Shown here: in pieces, positions 26,259 through 35,397 of the stretch
How positions within the stretch are numbered: position 1 is the stretch's first letter
Layout: each line of letters opens with the position of its first letter
Origin: Massilia sp. YIM B02763
GTDB taxonomy: Bacteria > Pseudomonadota > Gammaproteobacteria > Burkholderiales > Burkholderiaceae_D
DNA: 64,000 nucleotides
Reading direction: 5' to 3'
Assembly (NCBI RefSeq): GCF_030412015.1
Contig: NZ_JASNRD010000003.1
Span: 1-64,000, forward strand
The notes under the pieces: model-generated
What the model saw: only the letters and a program-made list of their open reading frames with translations
Told to the model about the DNA's origin: nothing
Database searches by the model: none
Program-made: the position numbers and the translations under genes

Positions 26259-27440
26259 ATGGACCTGATCCTGGAAGCCGTGCTGCTCGCGGTGCTCTTG
26301 CCGATGGCAGCGATGACGGGCCTGCTGTTTGTCCAGGCGACGGCCGCCGTCGTCAAGGAAACGAGGAAGAAGCACAGCCGCACGGCGCGGCCGTCGATTG
26401 CCGTGCTAGTGCCCGCCCACGACGAAGCCGAGGGCATCAGGGATACGCTCGTGTCGATCCAGTCCCAGCTTGCGGACGGCGACCGGCTGCTGGTCGTCGC
26501 CGACAATTGCACGGATGCCACGGCAGCGGTCGCCACGGCGTGCGGGGCGCTCGTGTGCGTCCGGAACGACGCGCATAAACAGGGCAAGGGATACGCGCTC
26601 GATCACGGCATCCGCTTCCTGAGCTCCCGTCCGCCCCAGGTGGTGATCGTGATCGACGCGGATTGCCATGTGGCCGAGGGCAGCATCGAACTGCTGGCGC
26701 GCCAGGCCAACGCGACAGGTTGCCCGGCGCAGGCGCTCGACATGATGTATGCGCCCCTGGGGGCCGGGATCATGGCGCGGATCGCCAGCTTCGCCTGGGC
26801 CGTCAAGAATCGCGTGCGGCCGCTCGGGTTGCGCCGGCTCGGATTGCCCTGCCAGCTCATGGGAACGGGGATGGCGTTCCCCTGGGGACTGATCAGTACC
26901 GCCGCGCTCGCGCACGGCCACCTGGTCGAGGACATGATGCTGGGGATCGAGCTGGCCGAGCGCGGCGCCGCCGCCAAATTCTGTCCCGATGCGCTGGTGA
27001 CCAGTTATTTCCCCGGATCGCGGGAAGGACTCAAGTCGCAGCGCTATCGCTGGGAACACGGCCATCTTGCGATGATGCTCAGGATTGCCCCGTCGGCCCT
27101 GTGGCGCGGCATTCGCATGCGCAATCTTGCGCTGGCAGCACTGGCACTGGACCTGATGGTGCCGCCGCTGACGCTGTTCCTGCTGGCCCTCGGGACGGTG
27201 TGGGCCGTGGCGGCATTATTGTATCTGTGGCAGGAAGCGGCGCTGCCGTTCATCGCCGCCTCCGGGCTGCTGGGCATCATGGCGGGCACGCTGTTGCTCA
27301 GCTGGTGGAAATTCGGACGCCAGCAGGTCAGCTTGTGGGATTTGTGCCTCGGCATCGGGTACCTGCTGTGGAAAATACCGGTCTACCTGCATTTCCTTGT
27401 ACAGAGACAAGTGCACTGGATTAAGTCAGCGCGGCATTAG
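26259..27440 (+). CDS. Membrane-bound family 2 glycosyltransferase
   Basis: A processive-type GT2 of 393 residues. An N-terminal membrane helix (about 1-30) is followed by the GT-A domain with 'VLVPAHDEAEGIRDTL', 'VVADNCTDAT', 'VIVIDADC' (DxD, about 131-138), 'GTGMAFPW', 'EDMMLGIEL' and 'SQRYRWEHGH' (QxxRW-like, about 260-269), then four C-terminal hydrophobic segments. This resembles enzymes that transfer sugars at the inner face of the membrane. It is the last gene of the EPS region, with coaBC convergent after 96 bp. Confidence 0.85.
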   Translation: MDLILEAVLLAVLLPMAAMTGLLFVQATAAVVKETRKKHSRTARPSIAVLVPAHDEAEGIRDTLVSIQSQLADGDRLLVVADNCTDATAAVATACGALVCVRNDAHKQGKGYALDHGIRFLSSRPPQVVIVIDADCHVAEGSIELLARQANATGCPAQALDMMYAPLGAGIMARIASFAWAVKNRVRPLGLRRLGLPCQLMGTGMAFPWGLISTAALAHGHLVEDMMLGIELAERGAAAKFCPDALVTSYFPGSREGLKSQRYRWEHGHLAMMLRIAPSALWRGIRMRNLALAALALDLMVPPLTLFLLALGTVWAVAALLYLWQEAALPFIAASGLLGIMAGTLLLSWWKFGRQQVSLWDLCLGIGYLLWKIPVYLHFLVQRQVHWIKSARH

Positions 27441-27480
27441 AAGGGCGGGCATGTGCCGACGACAATGCGCTGCCGCGCCG

Positions 27481-27529
27481 ATCCATGTGCCAAATCCGTG
27501 CCCAAATCCGCGTCCAGATCCGCGTCCAG
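27481..27529. repeat. Four 12-13-bp tandem repeats just after the coaBC stop
   Basis: Units beginning ATCC start at 27481, 27494, 27506 and 27518 (ATCCGCGTCCAG consensus; the last two identical). On the minus strand the array begins seven bases after the coaBC stop codon and fills the convergent gap to the GT2 gene. Confidence 0.85.
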
Positions 27530-27536
27530 GCCGGCG

Positions 27537-28763
27537 CTAGGCCAGCAGCGAGCGCTGCTCCAGGCGCTTGGCGATCTCGGAGACGAGCTGGCGTGCCAGT
27601 TCCAGTTTCGGCGCCTGCGGCAGCACGGTATGGCCGCTTTCGTCGAACAGCACGATGGCATTCTCGTCCTGCCCGAACGTCTGCGGGCCGATATTGCCGA
27701 CGAGGAGAGGAATGCCTTTTTTCTCGCGCTTGACGGCGCCGTATTCGATCAGGTTGTCCGACTCCGCGGCAAAGCCGACGCAATACGGCCAGCCGTTCAG
27801 CGAGGTGGTGCCGGCGACGGTGGCCAGGATGTCCGGGTTCTGGGCGAACGACAGTTGCGGCGCATGGCCGCTGCCGTCCTTCTTGATCTTGTGCTCGCTC
27901 GCGTTCTCGACGCGCCAGTCGGCCACGGCGGCCACGCCGATGAACACGTGCTGGCCCGGCACGGCGGCCATCACGGCGTCGAGCATCTGCTGGGCGCTGG
28001 TGACGTCGATGCGGCGCACGCCGTGGGGCGTGTCGAGTGCGGTCGGGCCGGATACCAGCGTGACCTCGGCGCCCGCTTCGCGCGCGGCGCGCGCCACCGC
28101 ATAGCCCATCTTGCCCGACGAGCGGTTGGTGATGCCGCGCACGGGATCGATGGCCTCGTAGGTCGGACCGGCGGTGATCAGCACGCGCTTGCCCGCCAGC
28201 AGCTTCGGCTGGAACGAGGCGATCAGCTCTTCCATCACCTCGTGCGGCTCGAGCATGCGGCCCATGCCCGTCTCGCCGCAGGCTTGCGAGCCGGCGGCCG
28301 GGCCGAGGATCCAGATGCCATCCTCGCGCAACTGCGCCACGTTGCGCTGGGTGGCCGGCTTGTCCCACATCTCGACGTTCATCGCCGGCGCCACCAGCAG
28401 CGGCACGTGGTTCGGCCGGGCCAGGCACAGCGTGGACAGCAGGTCGTCGGTGGCGCCGTGCGCCAGCTTGAACAGGAAGTCGGCGGAGCAGGGCGCGACC
28501 AGGATGGCGTCGGCATCGCGCGTCAGGTCGATGTGGGCCATGTTGTTGGGAATGCGGCCATCCCACTGGTCCGTGTAGACGTTGCGGCCGGACAGCGCCT
28601 GCATGGTCACGGTGCCGATGAAGTGGGTGGCCGCCTCGGTCATCACGACCTGCACGCTCGCGCCTTCCTTGACGAGGGCGCGGCACAGTTCCGCGGCCTT
28701 GTAGCAGGCGACGCCGCCGGACAGGCCCAGGACGATCTTCTTGCCCTTCAGGTCCATGGTCAT
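27537..28763 (-). CDS. coaBC: Bifunctional phosphopantothenoylcysteine synthetase/decarboxylase
   Basis: Catalyses two coenzyme A steps: ligation of cysteine to 4'-phosphopantothenate (CoaB) and FMN-dependent decarboxylation to 4'-phosphopantetheine (CoaC). The 408-residue protein has the N-terminal flavoprotein domain ('LGLSGGVACYKAAEL', 'APAMNVEMW') and the C-terminal synthetase domain ('RVLITAGPTYEAIDPVRGITNRSSGKMGYA', 'AAVADWRV...HKIKK'). The start at 28763 (MTMDLKG) has AAGGAGGG at good spacing; the frame stays open far upstream through lspA, which is not meaningful. lspA lies upstream, ending in an 11-bp repeat array. Confidence 0.96.
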   Translation of the reverse strand: MTMDLKGKKIVLGLSGGVACYKAAELCRALVKEGASVQVVMTEAATHFIGTVTMQALSGRNVYTDQWDGRIPNNMAHIDLTRDADAILVAPCSADFLFKLAHGATDDLLSTLCLARPNHVPLLVAPAMNVEMWDKPATQRNVAQLREDGIWILGPAAGSQACGETGMGRMLEPHEVMEELIASFQPKLLAGKRVLITAGPTYEAIDPVRGITNRSSGKMGYAVARAAREAGAEVTLVSGPTALDTPHGVRRIDVTSAQQMLDAVMAAVPGQHVFIGVAAVADWRVENASEHKIKKDGSGHAPQLSFAQNPDILATVAGTTSLNGWPYCVGFAAESDNLIEYGAVKREKKGIPLLVGNIGPQTFGQDENAIVLFDESGHTVLPQAPKLELARQLVSEIAKRLEQRSLLA

Positions 28764-28790
28764 GATTCCCTCCTTGCTCGATTCGAGTGT

Positions 28791-28845
28791 TCGGTGTTTG
28801 CTCAGTGCTTGCTCGGTGTTTGCTCGGTGTTTGCTCAGTGTTTGT
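28791..28845. repeat. Five 11-bp tandem repeats spanning the lspA stop codon
   Basis: Units TCGGTGTTTGC/TCAGTGTTTGC start at 28791, 28802, 28813, 28824 and 28835. The lspA stop codon (28835-28837, TCA on the plus strand) is part of the last unit. On the minus strand the array reads as repeated copies of the lspA end (CAAACACTGA) running towards the coaBC ribosome binding site. Confidence 0.92.
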
Positions 28846-29350
28846 TTACCCGCCGCAGTTCGTCGACGATGAACAAAATCGCGCCGATGGTGATGGCGCT
28901 GTCGGCGATATTGAAGGCCGGGAAGTGGCCGACGCCGGACAGGTGGAAATCCAGGAAGTCGATCACGTGGCCATAGGCCAGGCGGTCGATCAGGTTGCCC
29001 AGGGCGCCGCCCATGATCAGGGCCAGGGCCCAGCAGAACATGCGCTGGCCCGCGTGCTTGCGCAGCAGGTAGAGGATGAAGACGACCGCCGCGATGGCGA
29101 TGGCGGTGAAGAAGTAGCGCTGCCAGCCGCCCTGGTTCGACAGGAAGCTGAAGGCGGCGCCGCGGTTGTAGGCGAGCACGAGGTTGAAGAAGCCCGTGAT
29201 GGTCTTTTCCTCGCCCAGCACGAAGGTGCGGACGATGGTGAGCTTGCTGATCTGGTCCAGCAGGATCACGATGAAGGCGATGCCGATCCACGGCGTCAGG
29301 CTGGGGCGCGATGAGACGGCGGAGAACGTCGGTTTCTTTTTGGTGGCCAT
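28835..29350 (-). CDS. lspA: Lipoprotein signal peptidase (signal peptidase II)
   Basis: An inner-membrane aspartyl protease that cleaves the signal peptide of prolipoproteins after lipid attachment. The 171-residue protein has four hydrophobic segments. The two catalytic aspartates are visible in '[18 protein letters not shown]' (about residue 122) and '[15 protein letters not shown]' (about 150). Upstream landmarks are '[10 protein letters not shown]' and '[16 protein letters not shown]'. Length is normal. ileS lies immediately upstream and coaBC downstream, the usual ileS-lspA arrangement. The last three sense codons and stop are part of the tandem repeat described at 28791-28845. Confidence 0.96.
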   Translation of the reverse strand: MATKKKPTFSAVSSRPSLTPWIGIAFIVILLDQISKLTIVRTFVLGEEKTITGFFNLVLAYNRGAAFSFLSNQGGWQRYFFTAIAIAAVVFILYLLRKHAGQRMFCWALALIMGGALGNLIDRLAYGHVIDFLDFHLSGVGHFPAFNIADSAITIGAILFIVDELRRVNKH

Positions 29351-29416
29351 GGCGATGAGGATGATGAAAGAAACGGCCCGCCGGAATGCATCCGCACGGG
29401 CCGGCCTGGTATGCGC

Positions 29417-32305
29417 TTACGCGAAGCGGCGCGGTTCCCCGCTGCCGAACAGGTTGCTCGTGCAACGGCCGCACAGGCCCGGATGGGCGTGGTCATGGCC
29501 GACGTCGCGGCGGTAGTGCCAGCAGCGCTCGCACTTGGCGGCTTCCGACGGCGTCACCGCCACGGTTTCCTGTTCCGCATCCGCCACCTGCTCGACGCTG
29601 GCGGCCGAGGTGATGAACACGAACTTCAGGTCGTCGTCCAGGCTCGCCAGCGCGTCGTACTTGGCGCCGGCCGCCTTCAGCGCCAGCTCGGCCTGCAGCG
29701 AGGAACCGATCGCGCCGGAGGCGCGCACTTCCTCGAGCTGCTTGGTGACGTCGGCGCGCACGGCGCGCAGCAGCGCATACTTGTCCAGCAGGGCGGCGCC
29801 GTCGGCGATCTCGGGGAACGCCCACAGCGTCTGCGTGAAGATGGTCTCGTCGCTGGCGGCGAACGCCTTCTCGCCGGCGAACACGGCCCAGGCTTCCTCG
29901 GCGGTGAAGGACAGGATCGGCGCCATCACGCGCAGCAGGCTGTGCGCGATGTGCCACAGCGCGGTCTGGGCCGAGCGGCGCGCGACGGAATCGACGCCCG
30001 TCGTGTACAGGCGGTCCTTCAGGATGTCCAGGTAGAAGCCGCCCAGGTCTTCCGAGCAGAAGTTCTGCAGGCGCGCCACCACCGGGTGGAACTCGTAGCG
30101 CTCGAAGTGCGCGGCCACGTCGGCCTGCAGGCGCGCCGTCTCGGCCAGCGCATAGCGGTCGATCTCGAACAGCCCGTCGACCGGCACGGCGTTGACGGCC
30201 GGATCGAAGTCCGAGGTGTTCGCCAGCAGGAAGCGCAGCGTGTTGCGGATGCGGCGGTACGACTCCGTCACGCGTTTCAGGATCTCCTCGCCGATCGACA
30301 GCTCGCCGGTATAGTCGGTCGATGCCACCCACAGGCGCAGGATGTCGGCGCCCAGCGTGTCCGAGATCTTCTGCGGCGCCAGCGTGTTGCCCAGCGACTT
30401 CGACATCTTCTTGCCGTTCTCGTCGACGGTGAAGCCGTGCGTCAGCAGCGCTTTATACGGCGGGCGGCCGTTCAGCATCGAGGAGGTCAGCAGCGAGGAG
30501 TGGAACCAGCCGCGGTGCTGGTCCGAGCCTTCCAGGTACAGGTCGGCCGGGAACGCCAGCTGCTCCTTGTGCGAGCCGCGCAGCACGGTCTGGTGCGTGG
30601 TGCCGGAATCGAACCACACGTCCAGCGTGTCGCGGTTCTTTTCATAGATGTCGGCGTCGTCGCCCAGCAGCTCGCGCGCGTCCAGCTTGTGCCACGCATC
30701 GATGCCGTTCGCCTCGATCAGCTTGGCCACCTGCTCCAGCAGTTCCGGGGTGCGCGGGTGCAGCTCGCCCGTCTCCTTGTGGATGAAGAAGGCCATCGGC
30801 ACGCCCCACTGGCGCTGGCGCGACAGGGTCCAGTCCGGACGATTGGCGATCATGCCGTGCAGGCGCGCCTGGCCCCAGTCCGGGAAGAACCGGGTCTGTT
30901 CGATGCCGGCCAGCGCCGTCTCGCGCAGCGTGGCGCCGCCATCCTTCGGGGTGACGTCCATGCCGGCGAACCACTGGCTGGTGGCGCGGTAGACGATCGG
31001 GGTCTTGTGGCGCCAGCAGTGCATATAGCTGTGGTCGAACATCTTCAGCTCGAACAGGGCGCCCGCGTCGGTCAGCGCGGCGCAGATCGGCTTGCTCGCT
31101 TCCCAGATCGTCATGCCGCCGAACAGGGGCAGCGTCGAGGCGAAACGGCCGTCGCCCATCACGGGCTTCAGGATGTCCTCGTCCTTCATGCCGTGCGCCT
31201 TGCACGACTGGAAGTCTTCCAGGCCGTAGGCGGGGGCCGAGTGGACGACGCCGGTGCCGCTGTCGGTCGTCACGTAGTCGGCCGTGTACACGGGGGAGGT
31301 GCGGTCGTAGAAGGCGTCGGCCCGGTGCAGCGGATGCTTGAAGCGGATGCCTTCCAGCTTCGCGCCGACGGTCTCGGCGACGACGCCGCCTTCCAGCTTG
31401 TAGCGCTGCAGGACGCTCTCGGCCAGGTCCTTGGCGACGAGCAGCAGCAGCGGCTTGCCGTCCTTCTCGGTCTTGACGAGGGCGTAGGTCACTTCCGGGT
31501 GCACGTTCAGCGCCTGGTTCGACGGGATCGTCCACGGGGTCGTGGTCCAGATCACGATGAAGCCGTCGCCGTCCGGCAACTGCGCCAGGCCGAAGGCCTG
31601 CGCCAGCTTGTCCGGTTCGGCGAACGGGAAGCCGACGTCGATCGCCGGATCGCGCTTGTCCTGGTATTCCACTTCCGCCTCGGCCAGCGCCGAACCGCAG
31701 TCGAAGCACCAGTTCACGGGCTTCAGGCCGCGGTAGACGTAACCTTTTTCCAGCAGCGTGCCGAGGGCGCGCAGCTCGTCGGCTTCGTTACCGTAGGCCA
31801 TGGTCATGTAGGGGTTGTCCCATTCGCCCAGCACGCCCAGGCGGATGAAGCCGGCGCGCTGGCGGTCGATCTGCTCGAGCGCATAGGCGCGCGCTTTCTG
31901 CAGAACTTCGGCGGTCGGCAGGTTCTTGCCGAACTGCTTTTCGATCTGGATCTCGATCGGCATGCCGTGGCAATCCCAGCCCGGCACGTAAGGGGCGTCG
32001 AAGCCGGCCATTGTGCGCGATTTGACGACCATGTCCTTCAGGATCTTGTTGACGGCGTGGCCCAGGTGGATGTCGCCGTTGGCGTACGGCGGACCGTCGT
32101 GCAGGATGAATTTCGGCCGCCCGGCGGCGGCCTTGCGCACGCGTTCGTAGATCTTCTTGTCCTGCCATTGCTTGACCCAGCCCGGTTCGCGCTTGGCGAG
32201 GTCGCCGCGCATCGGGAACGGGGTGTCGGTCATGTTGACCGGGTATTTGCTGTCGGGTTTCTGGGCGCCTTGCTTGCCCTGCTTGCCTGGTTTCGTATCG
32301 GACAT
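29417..32305 (-). CDS. ileS: Isoleucyl-tRNA synthetase
   Basis: Charges tRNA-Ile with isoleucine in the cytoplasm and edits valine. The 962-residue protein is a class I synthetase: '[14 protein letters not shown]' (HIGH motif, about residues 72-85), the editing domain with '[17 protein letters not shown]', the catalytic '[10 protein letters not shown]', '[10 protein letters not shown]' (KMSKS, about 625), and a C-terminal zinc-binding region '[12 protein letters not shown]...CGRCTSNL'. Length fits the bacterial type. It lies between ribF (82 bp upstream) and lspA (66 bp downstream) on the same strand. No T-box-like leader is seen. Confidence 0.98.
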   Translation of the reverse strand: MSDTKPGKQGKQGAQKPDSKYPVNMTDTPFPMRGDLAKREPGWVKQWQDKKIYERVRKAAAGRPKFILHDGPPYANGDIHLGHAVNKILKDMVVKSRTMAGFDAPYVPGWDCHGMPIEIQIEKQFGKNLPTAEVLQKARAYALEQIDRQRAGFIRLGVLGEWDNPYMTMAYGNEADELRALGTLLEKGYVYRGLKPVNWCFDCGSALAEAEVEYQDKRDPAIDVGFPFAEPDKLAQAFGLAQLPDGDGFIVIWTTTPWTIPSNQALNVHPEVTYALVKTEKDGKPLLLLVAKDLAESVLQRYKLEGGVVAETVGAKLEGIRFKHPLHRADAFYDRTSPVYTADYVTTDSGTGVVHSAPAYGLEDFQSCKAHGMKDEDILKPVMGDGRFASTLPLFGGMTIWEASKPICAALTDAGALFELKMFDHSYMHCWRHKTPIVYRATSQWFAGMDVTPKDGGATLRETALAGIEQTRFFPDWGQARLHGMIANRPDWTLSRQRQWGVPMAFFIHKETGELHPRTPELLEQVAKLIEANGIDAWHKLDARELLGDDADIYEKNRDTLDVWFDSGTTHQTVLRGSHKEQLAFPADLYLEGSDQHRGWFHSSLLTSSMLNGRPPYKALLTHGFTVDENGKKMSKSLGNTLAPQKISDTLGADILRLWVASTDYTGELSIGEEILKRVTESYRRIRNTLRFLLANTSDFDPAVNAVPVDGLFEIDRYALAETARLQADVAAHFERYEFHPVVARLQNFCSEDLGGFYLDILKDRLYTTGVDSVARRSAQTALWHIAHSLLRVMAPILSFTAEEAWAVFAGEKAFAASDETIFTQTLWAFPEIADGAALLDKYALLRAVRADVTKQLEEVRASGAIGSSLQAELALKAAGAKYDALASLDDDLKFVFITSAASVEQVADAEQETVAVTPSEAAKCERCWHYRRDVGHDHAHPGLCGRCTSNLFGSGEPRRFA

Positions 32306-32386
32306 AATGGTTCTTCTAAGGTGGACTGCTGTTGTTCTTGACGGGATAGGCGGCCGCGCACGATAGGGCGGCCGGGATGGCCACGT

Positions 32387-33358
32387 TCAAATTCGGTCGG
32401 TGGCGGTGGTGGCGCCGTCGCGCCGGGCGAACCAGGCGCGCGCCTGGCGCGCATCCTGCTCGATCGCGGCCGTGAGCGTGGGCAGGTCGACGTATTTTTC
32501 CTCGTCGCGCAGCTTGGCCAGGAATTCGACGCGGACCAGCTTGCCGTAGCAGGACTGGCTCCAGTCGAAGATGTGCACTTCGAGCAGCATGCGGCCCGCG
32601 TCCTCGACGGTCGGGCGCACGCCCAGGCTGGCGACGGCCGGCAGCGGCCCGTCGGCCAGGCCGTGCACCTGCACGACGAAGATACCGGCGAGGGCAGGGC
32701 GGTGCGCCACGCGCAGGTTGAGCGTGGGGAAACCGAGCGTGCGGCCCAGCTTGGCGCCGTGGATCACGTGGCCGGACATGGCATACGGGTGGCCCAGCAG
32801 TGCGCGGGTGGCGTCGAAGTCGGCGGCGGCCAGGGCGGCGCGCACGGCCGAGGACGAGATGCGGGTCGCGTCGTGCAGCACGGTGCTCAAGCTGTGCACT
32901 TCGAAGCCGTGGCGCTTGCCCGCTTCGGCCAGCAGGGCGACGTTGCCGGCCCGGCGGGCGCCATAGCAGAAGTCCTCGCCCACCATCAGCCATTTGACGT
33001 GCAGGCCTTCCACCAGCACGCGCTCCGTGAAATCCTGCGGCGACATCGCTGCAAAATGTTCGTTGAAGTGTTCGACGATGACGCGGTCGACGCCGGCATT
33101 GTCCAGCGATTCGAGCTTGTCGCGCAGGTTGGCGATGCGCGCCGGCGCCTTCGACAAGTCGCCGCTGCGGCGGGCGAAATACTCGCGCGGATGCGGTTCG
33201 AACGTCATCACGGCGGATTCCAGCCCGAGCCGGCGTGCGGCCGCCGTCACGTTGGCCAACAGCGCCTGGTGTCCGCGATGGACACCGTCGAAGTTGCCGA
33301 TCGTGAGTGCGCATGGCGCGCGCGCCCGGTCGTTGGGAAGTCCGCGGAATACCTTCAT
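32387..33358 (-). CDS. ribF: Bifunctional riboflavin kinase/FAD synthetase
   Basis: Phosphorylates riboflavin to FMN and adenylates FMN to FAD. The 323-residue protein has the N-terminal nucleotidyltransferase domain ('LTIGNFDGVHRGHQALL', 'TFEPHPREYF', 'RISSSAVRAALA') and the C-terminal flavokinase domain ('GAKLGRTLGFPTLNL', 'VASLGVRPTVE', 'LEVHIFDW'). ATG 33358 is preferred since the family starts 'MKVFRGL'; the frame continues upstream to 33469 with unrelated sequence. It is the first gene of the ribF-ileS-lspA-coaBC block. No FMN riboswitch was recognised upstream. Confidence 0.96.
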   Translation of the reverse strand: MKVFRGLPNDRARAPCALTIGNFDGVHRGHQALLANVTAAARRLGLESAVMTFEPHPREYFARRSGDLSKAPARIANLRDKLESLDNAGVDRVIVEHFNEHFAAMSPQDFTERVLVEGLHVKWLMVGEDFCYGARRAGNVALLAEAGKRHGFEVHSLSTVLHDATRISSSAVRAALAAADFDATRALLGHPYAMSGHVIHGAKLGRTLGFPTLNLRVAHRPALAGIFVVQVHGLADGPLPAVASLGVRPTVEDAGRMLLEVHIFDWSQSCYGKLVRVEFLAKLRDEEKYVDLPTLTAAIEQDARQARAWFARRDGATTATDRI

Positions 33359-33473
33359 TCGATGTTCGTGCTTCTGGCGAAATACCAGATTATACGGCAA
33401 GTGGGATATTGCATATCCACATGCTGGAAATGCAAGAAGTGTGGCAGCGCGGAAACGTCCGGGCCACAAAAAT

Positions 33474-33559
33474 GTCGTCCCCGCGGAGGCGGGGACCCAA
33501 GTCGTGCATGCGCCGTAGAAACGCCAGCAACATTGGGTCCCTGCCTGCGCAGGGACGAC
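33474..33559. repeat. REP doublet, copy 2
   Basis: Arms at 33474-33500 and 33533-33559 are inverted and about 90% identical, with the same core as the doublet at 1967-2041 (GTCGTCCC...GGGACCCAA). It lies between the TPR gene's end and the ribF start, both on the minus strand. Confidence 0.9.
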
Positions 33560-33583
33560 GGAGTGACGCTGAAGCTGGTGCGA

Positions 33584-34813
33584 TTACGCTGCCGGCTTGT
33601 TGATCGCCATGATGAAGTAGCGGGCCAGGTCGGCTGCGCCATCCTTGCCGCCCACGGTCTTGAACGTGTTGATGGCTTGCTGCTTCTTGCCGGCGGCGGC
33701 ATAGGCCTCGCCCAGGTGCAGCTTGGCATCTTCCGGATACTTCAGCTTGCCCGACTTGATGGCATTTTCCATCATTTTCAGGCCCTTGTCGGTCTGGCCT
33801 GCCTGTACCAGCGCATAACCCAGGGACACCAGGGCATCGTTGTCGCCCAGCTTGGTCAGCTCGGCTTCGGTGGCGGCGGCGTTGGTGGTCTGCTCGCTCA
33901 GCGACTTGTCGGCCAGGTCCTTCAGGCGCTTGTGGCGTTCGGCTTCGGGGCCGGTACCCAGCGCGCCCGCCTTGTAGCCCTTGTCGATGACCTTGACGGC
34001 TTCGGCCGGGGCCTTGGCCTGGAGCACCAGCTGGGCCATTTCCATGTACTCGCTCGGCTTCTTGAGCAGGTTGTTGGCCAGCTTCAGGCGGTAGACGTCG
34101 GTCTGCAGGCGGCCGGCGAAGCCCGGCTTGCCCTGCACGCGGTTCAGCAGGTCGGTCCAGTACTGGGCCTTCGGATAGTTGGCGGCCAGCTTCTCGATGG
34201 TGCCGACGTAGCCGACCTTGTCGCCCTTCTTGAGCTGGATATTGGCCAGCATGCCGAGCTCGTCTTCCGACAGGCGGCCGCTCTTCTCGGCGTTGCGCAG
34301 TTCGGCTTCAAGCGCGGCGACGTTGCCCTGCTTGTAGTAGTTCTGCATCAGGTAGGCGCGCAGCTTCGGATCGTTGCGTTCCTTGAGCTGGCGCTGGATG
34401 GCGGCATTGGCCTTGTTCAGGTCGCCGGCACGCATGTAGATGCCGATCAGGCCTTCCGAGAACTGGCTCTTTTCCGCGGCCGACAGCTTGCCCGAGTCGA
34501 TCAGGTACTCGAAGGACTTGGCCGCGGTATCGTAGTCCCCCGCTGCCGAGGCGGCACCGGCACGGGTGCGCTCGATCAGGTAGGTTTCGTTGGGGGTCTT
34601 TCCGCTGACCTTGTCGAGCGAACGCAGCGTTGCCAGGGCTTCCTTGTTCTTGCCCGCTTTCATCTGTTGCTGGGCTTGCTGCAGCGGTTTGCCGACTTCG
34701 GCGCGGAGGGTTTCAGCCGCGTATGCCGGGGCCAGGCCCACGACAGGGGCGGCAGCGGTGAATCCGAGTGCGGCCAGTGCGAGGCCGAGGTGTGCGAGGC
34801 GGAACTTGGACAT
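33584..34813 (-). CDS. Exported TPR-repeat protein of the Ton operon
   Basis: A periplasmic or envelope protein of 409 residues: signal peptide (cleavage near 'APAYAAE', about 32), then almost entirely helical tetratricopeptide-like repeats ('AGDYDTAAKSFEYLIDSGKL', 'YMRAGDLNKANAAIQRQL', 'LGYALVQAGQTDKGLKMMENAI', 'LHLGEAYAAAGKKQQAINTF'). It is last in the tonB-exbB-exbD-exbD order; TPR proteins in this position have been linked to Ton-dependent uptake in other Gram-negatives. A hairpin with a U-rich tail precedes it (34829-34863), so its expression is probably lower than that of exbB/exbD. The partner protein is unknown. Confidence 0.8.
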   Translation of the reverse strand: MSKFRLAHLGLALAALGFTAAAPVVGLAPAYAAETLRAEVGKPLQQAQQQMKAGKNKEALATLRSLDKVSGKTPNETYLIERTRAGAASAAGDYDTAAKSFEYLIDSGKLSAAEKSQFSEGLIGIYMRAGDLNKANAAIQRQLKERNDPKLRAYLMQNYYKQGNVAALEAELRNAEKSGRLSEDELGMLANIQLKKGDKVGYVGTIEKLAANYPKAQYWTDLLNRVQGKPGFAGRLQTDVYRLKLANNLLKKPSEYMEMAQLVLQAKAPAEAVKVIDKGYKAGALGTGPEAERHKRLKDLADKSLSEQTTNAAATEAELTKLGDNDALVSLGYALVQAGQTDKGLKMMENAIKSGKLKYPEDAKLHLGEAYAAAGKKQQAINTFKTVGGKDGAADLARYFIMAINKPAA

Positions 34814-34828
34814 TAGCGAATATCTCTC

Positions 34829-34863
34829 TTAAAAATAGACACGGCAGGGAAACCCTGCCGTGT
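34829..34863 (-). terminator. Intercistronic terminator between exbD and the TPR gene
   Basis: An 11-bp perfect stem (ACACGGCAGGG / CCCTGCCGTGT, 34839-34863) with a 3-nt loop, followed on the minus strand by CTATTTTTAAG. It lies only about 25 bases before the TPR start, so it may act as a partial terminator. Confidence 0.75.
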
Positions 34864-34882
34864 GCATTATAGCCAAAGCGAC

Positions 34883-35314
34883 TTACTGGAACTGTTCGTT
34901 ACCGACCATACCGATCTTGGTAACGCCCAGACGCTGTGCCGTCGCCATGACGCCAGCTACTACCTTGTACTCGACCAGCTTGTTGGGGCGCAGGTGCACT
35001 TCCGGCTGGTTGGGCATCGCGGCGATGCTGTTCATCTTGGCTTCCAGGGTCGGACGATCCGGGATCGTTTCGCCATCCCAGAGGATGGTGCCGTCGAAGT
35101 CCACGTCGATCGTCACCACTTGCGGCTTCTCCGTCTGCGGCGGCGGGGTGCCAACCGGCATGTTCAGATTGACCGAGTGGTTTTGCTTCGGAATCGTGAT
35201 GATCATCATAATGATGAGAACGAGCAGGACGTCGATCAGCGGTGTCATGTTCATTTCCATCATCGGTTCCGGATCGGCTCCCTTGGCGGAGCCTGAACCT
35301 ACGTTCATACCCAT
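34883..35314 (-). CDS. exbD: ExbD-type biopolymer transport protein (second copy)
   Basis: The proton-channel partner of ExbB that energises TonB. The 143-residue protein has a short cytoplasmic N-terminus, one membrane helix holding the essential Asp in 'MNMTPLIDVLLVLIIMMII' (about residues 22-40) and a periplasmic domain ('VVTIDVDFDGTILWDGETI', 'VHLRPNKLVEYKVVAGVMATAQRLGV'). It differs clearly from the exbD upstream (35398-35826), which suggests a heteromeric or specialised Ton motor. It is separated from that gene by 83 bp containing a strong hairpin. Confidence 0.92.
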   Translation of the reverse strand: MGMNVGSGSAKGADPEPMMEMNMTPLIDVLLVLIIMMIITIPKQNHSVNLNMPVGTPPPQTEKPQVVTIDVDFDGTILWDGETIPDRPTLEAKMNSIAAMPNQPEVHLRPNKLVEYKVVAGVMATAQRLGVTKIGMVGNEQFQ

Positions 35315-35344
35315 GGTGTTTCCTTTTCAAATGTTGGGGGAGCG

Positions 35345-35374
35345 CGGTAGCGCCGGGCGAACCCGGCGCTACCG
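35345..35374 (-). promoter_or_regulatory. Stable intercistronic hairpin between the two exbD genes
   Basis: A 13-bp perfect GC-rich stem (CGGTAGCGCCGGG / inverse) with a CGAA loop and no U-tract afterwards. It is likely an mRNA stability or processing element rather than a terminator. Confidence 0.75.
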
Positions 35375-35397
35375 AAGGGATGGGCCCGGAAGGGCGA

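Noticed and set aside
29411..32341. A 976-codon plus-strand ORF opposite ileS
   Set aside because: Exact mirror of ileS; no recognisable protein features.
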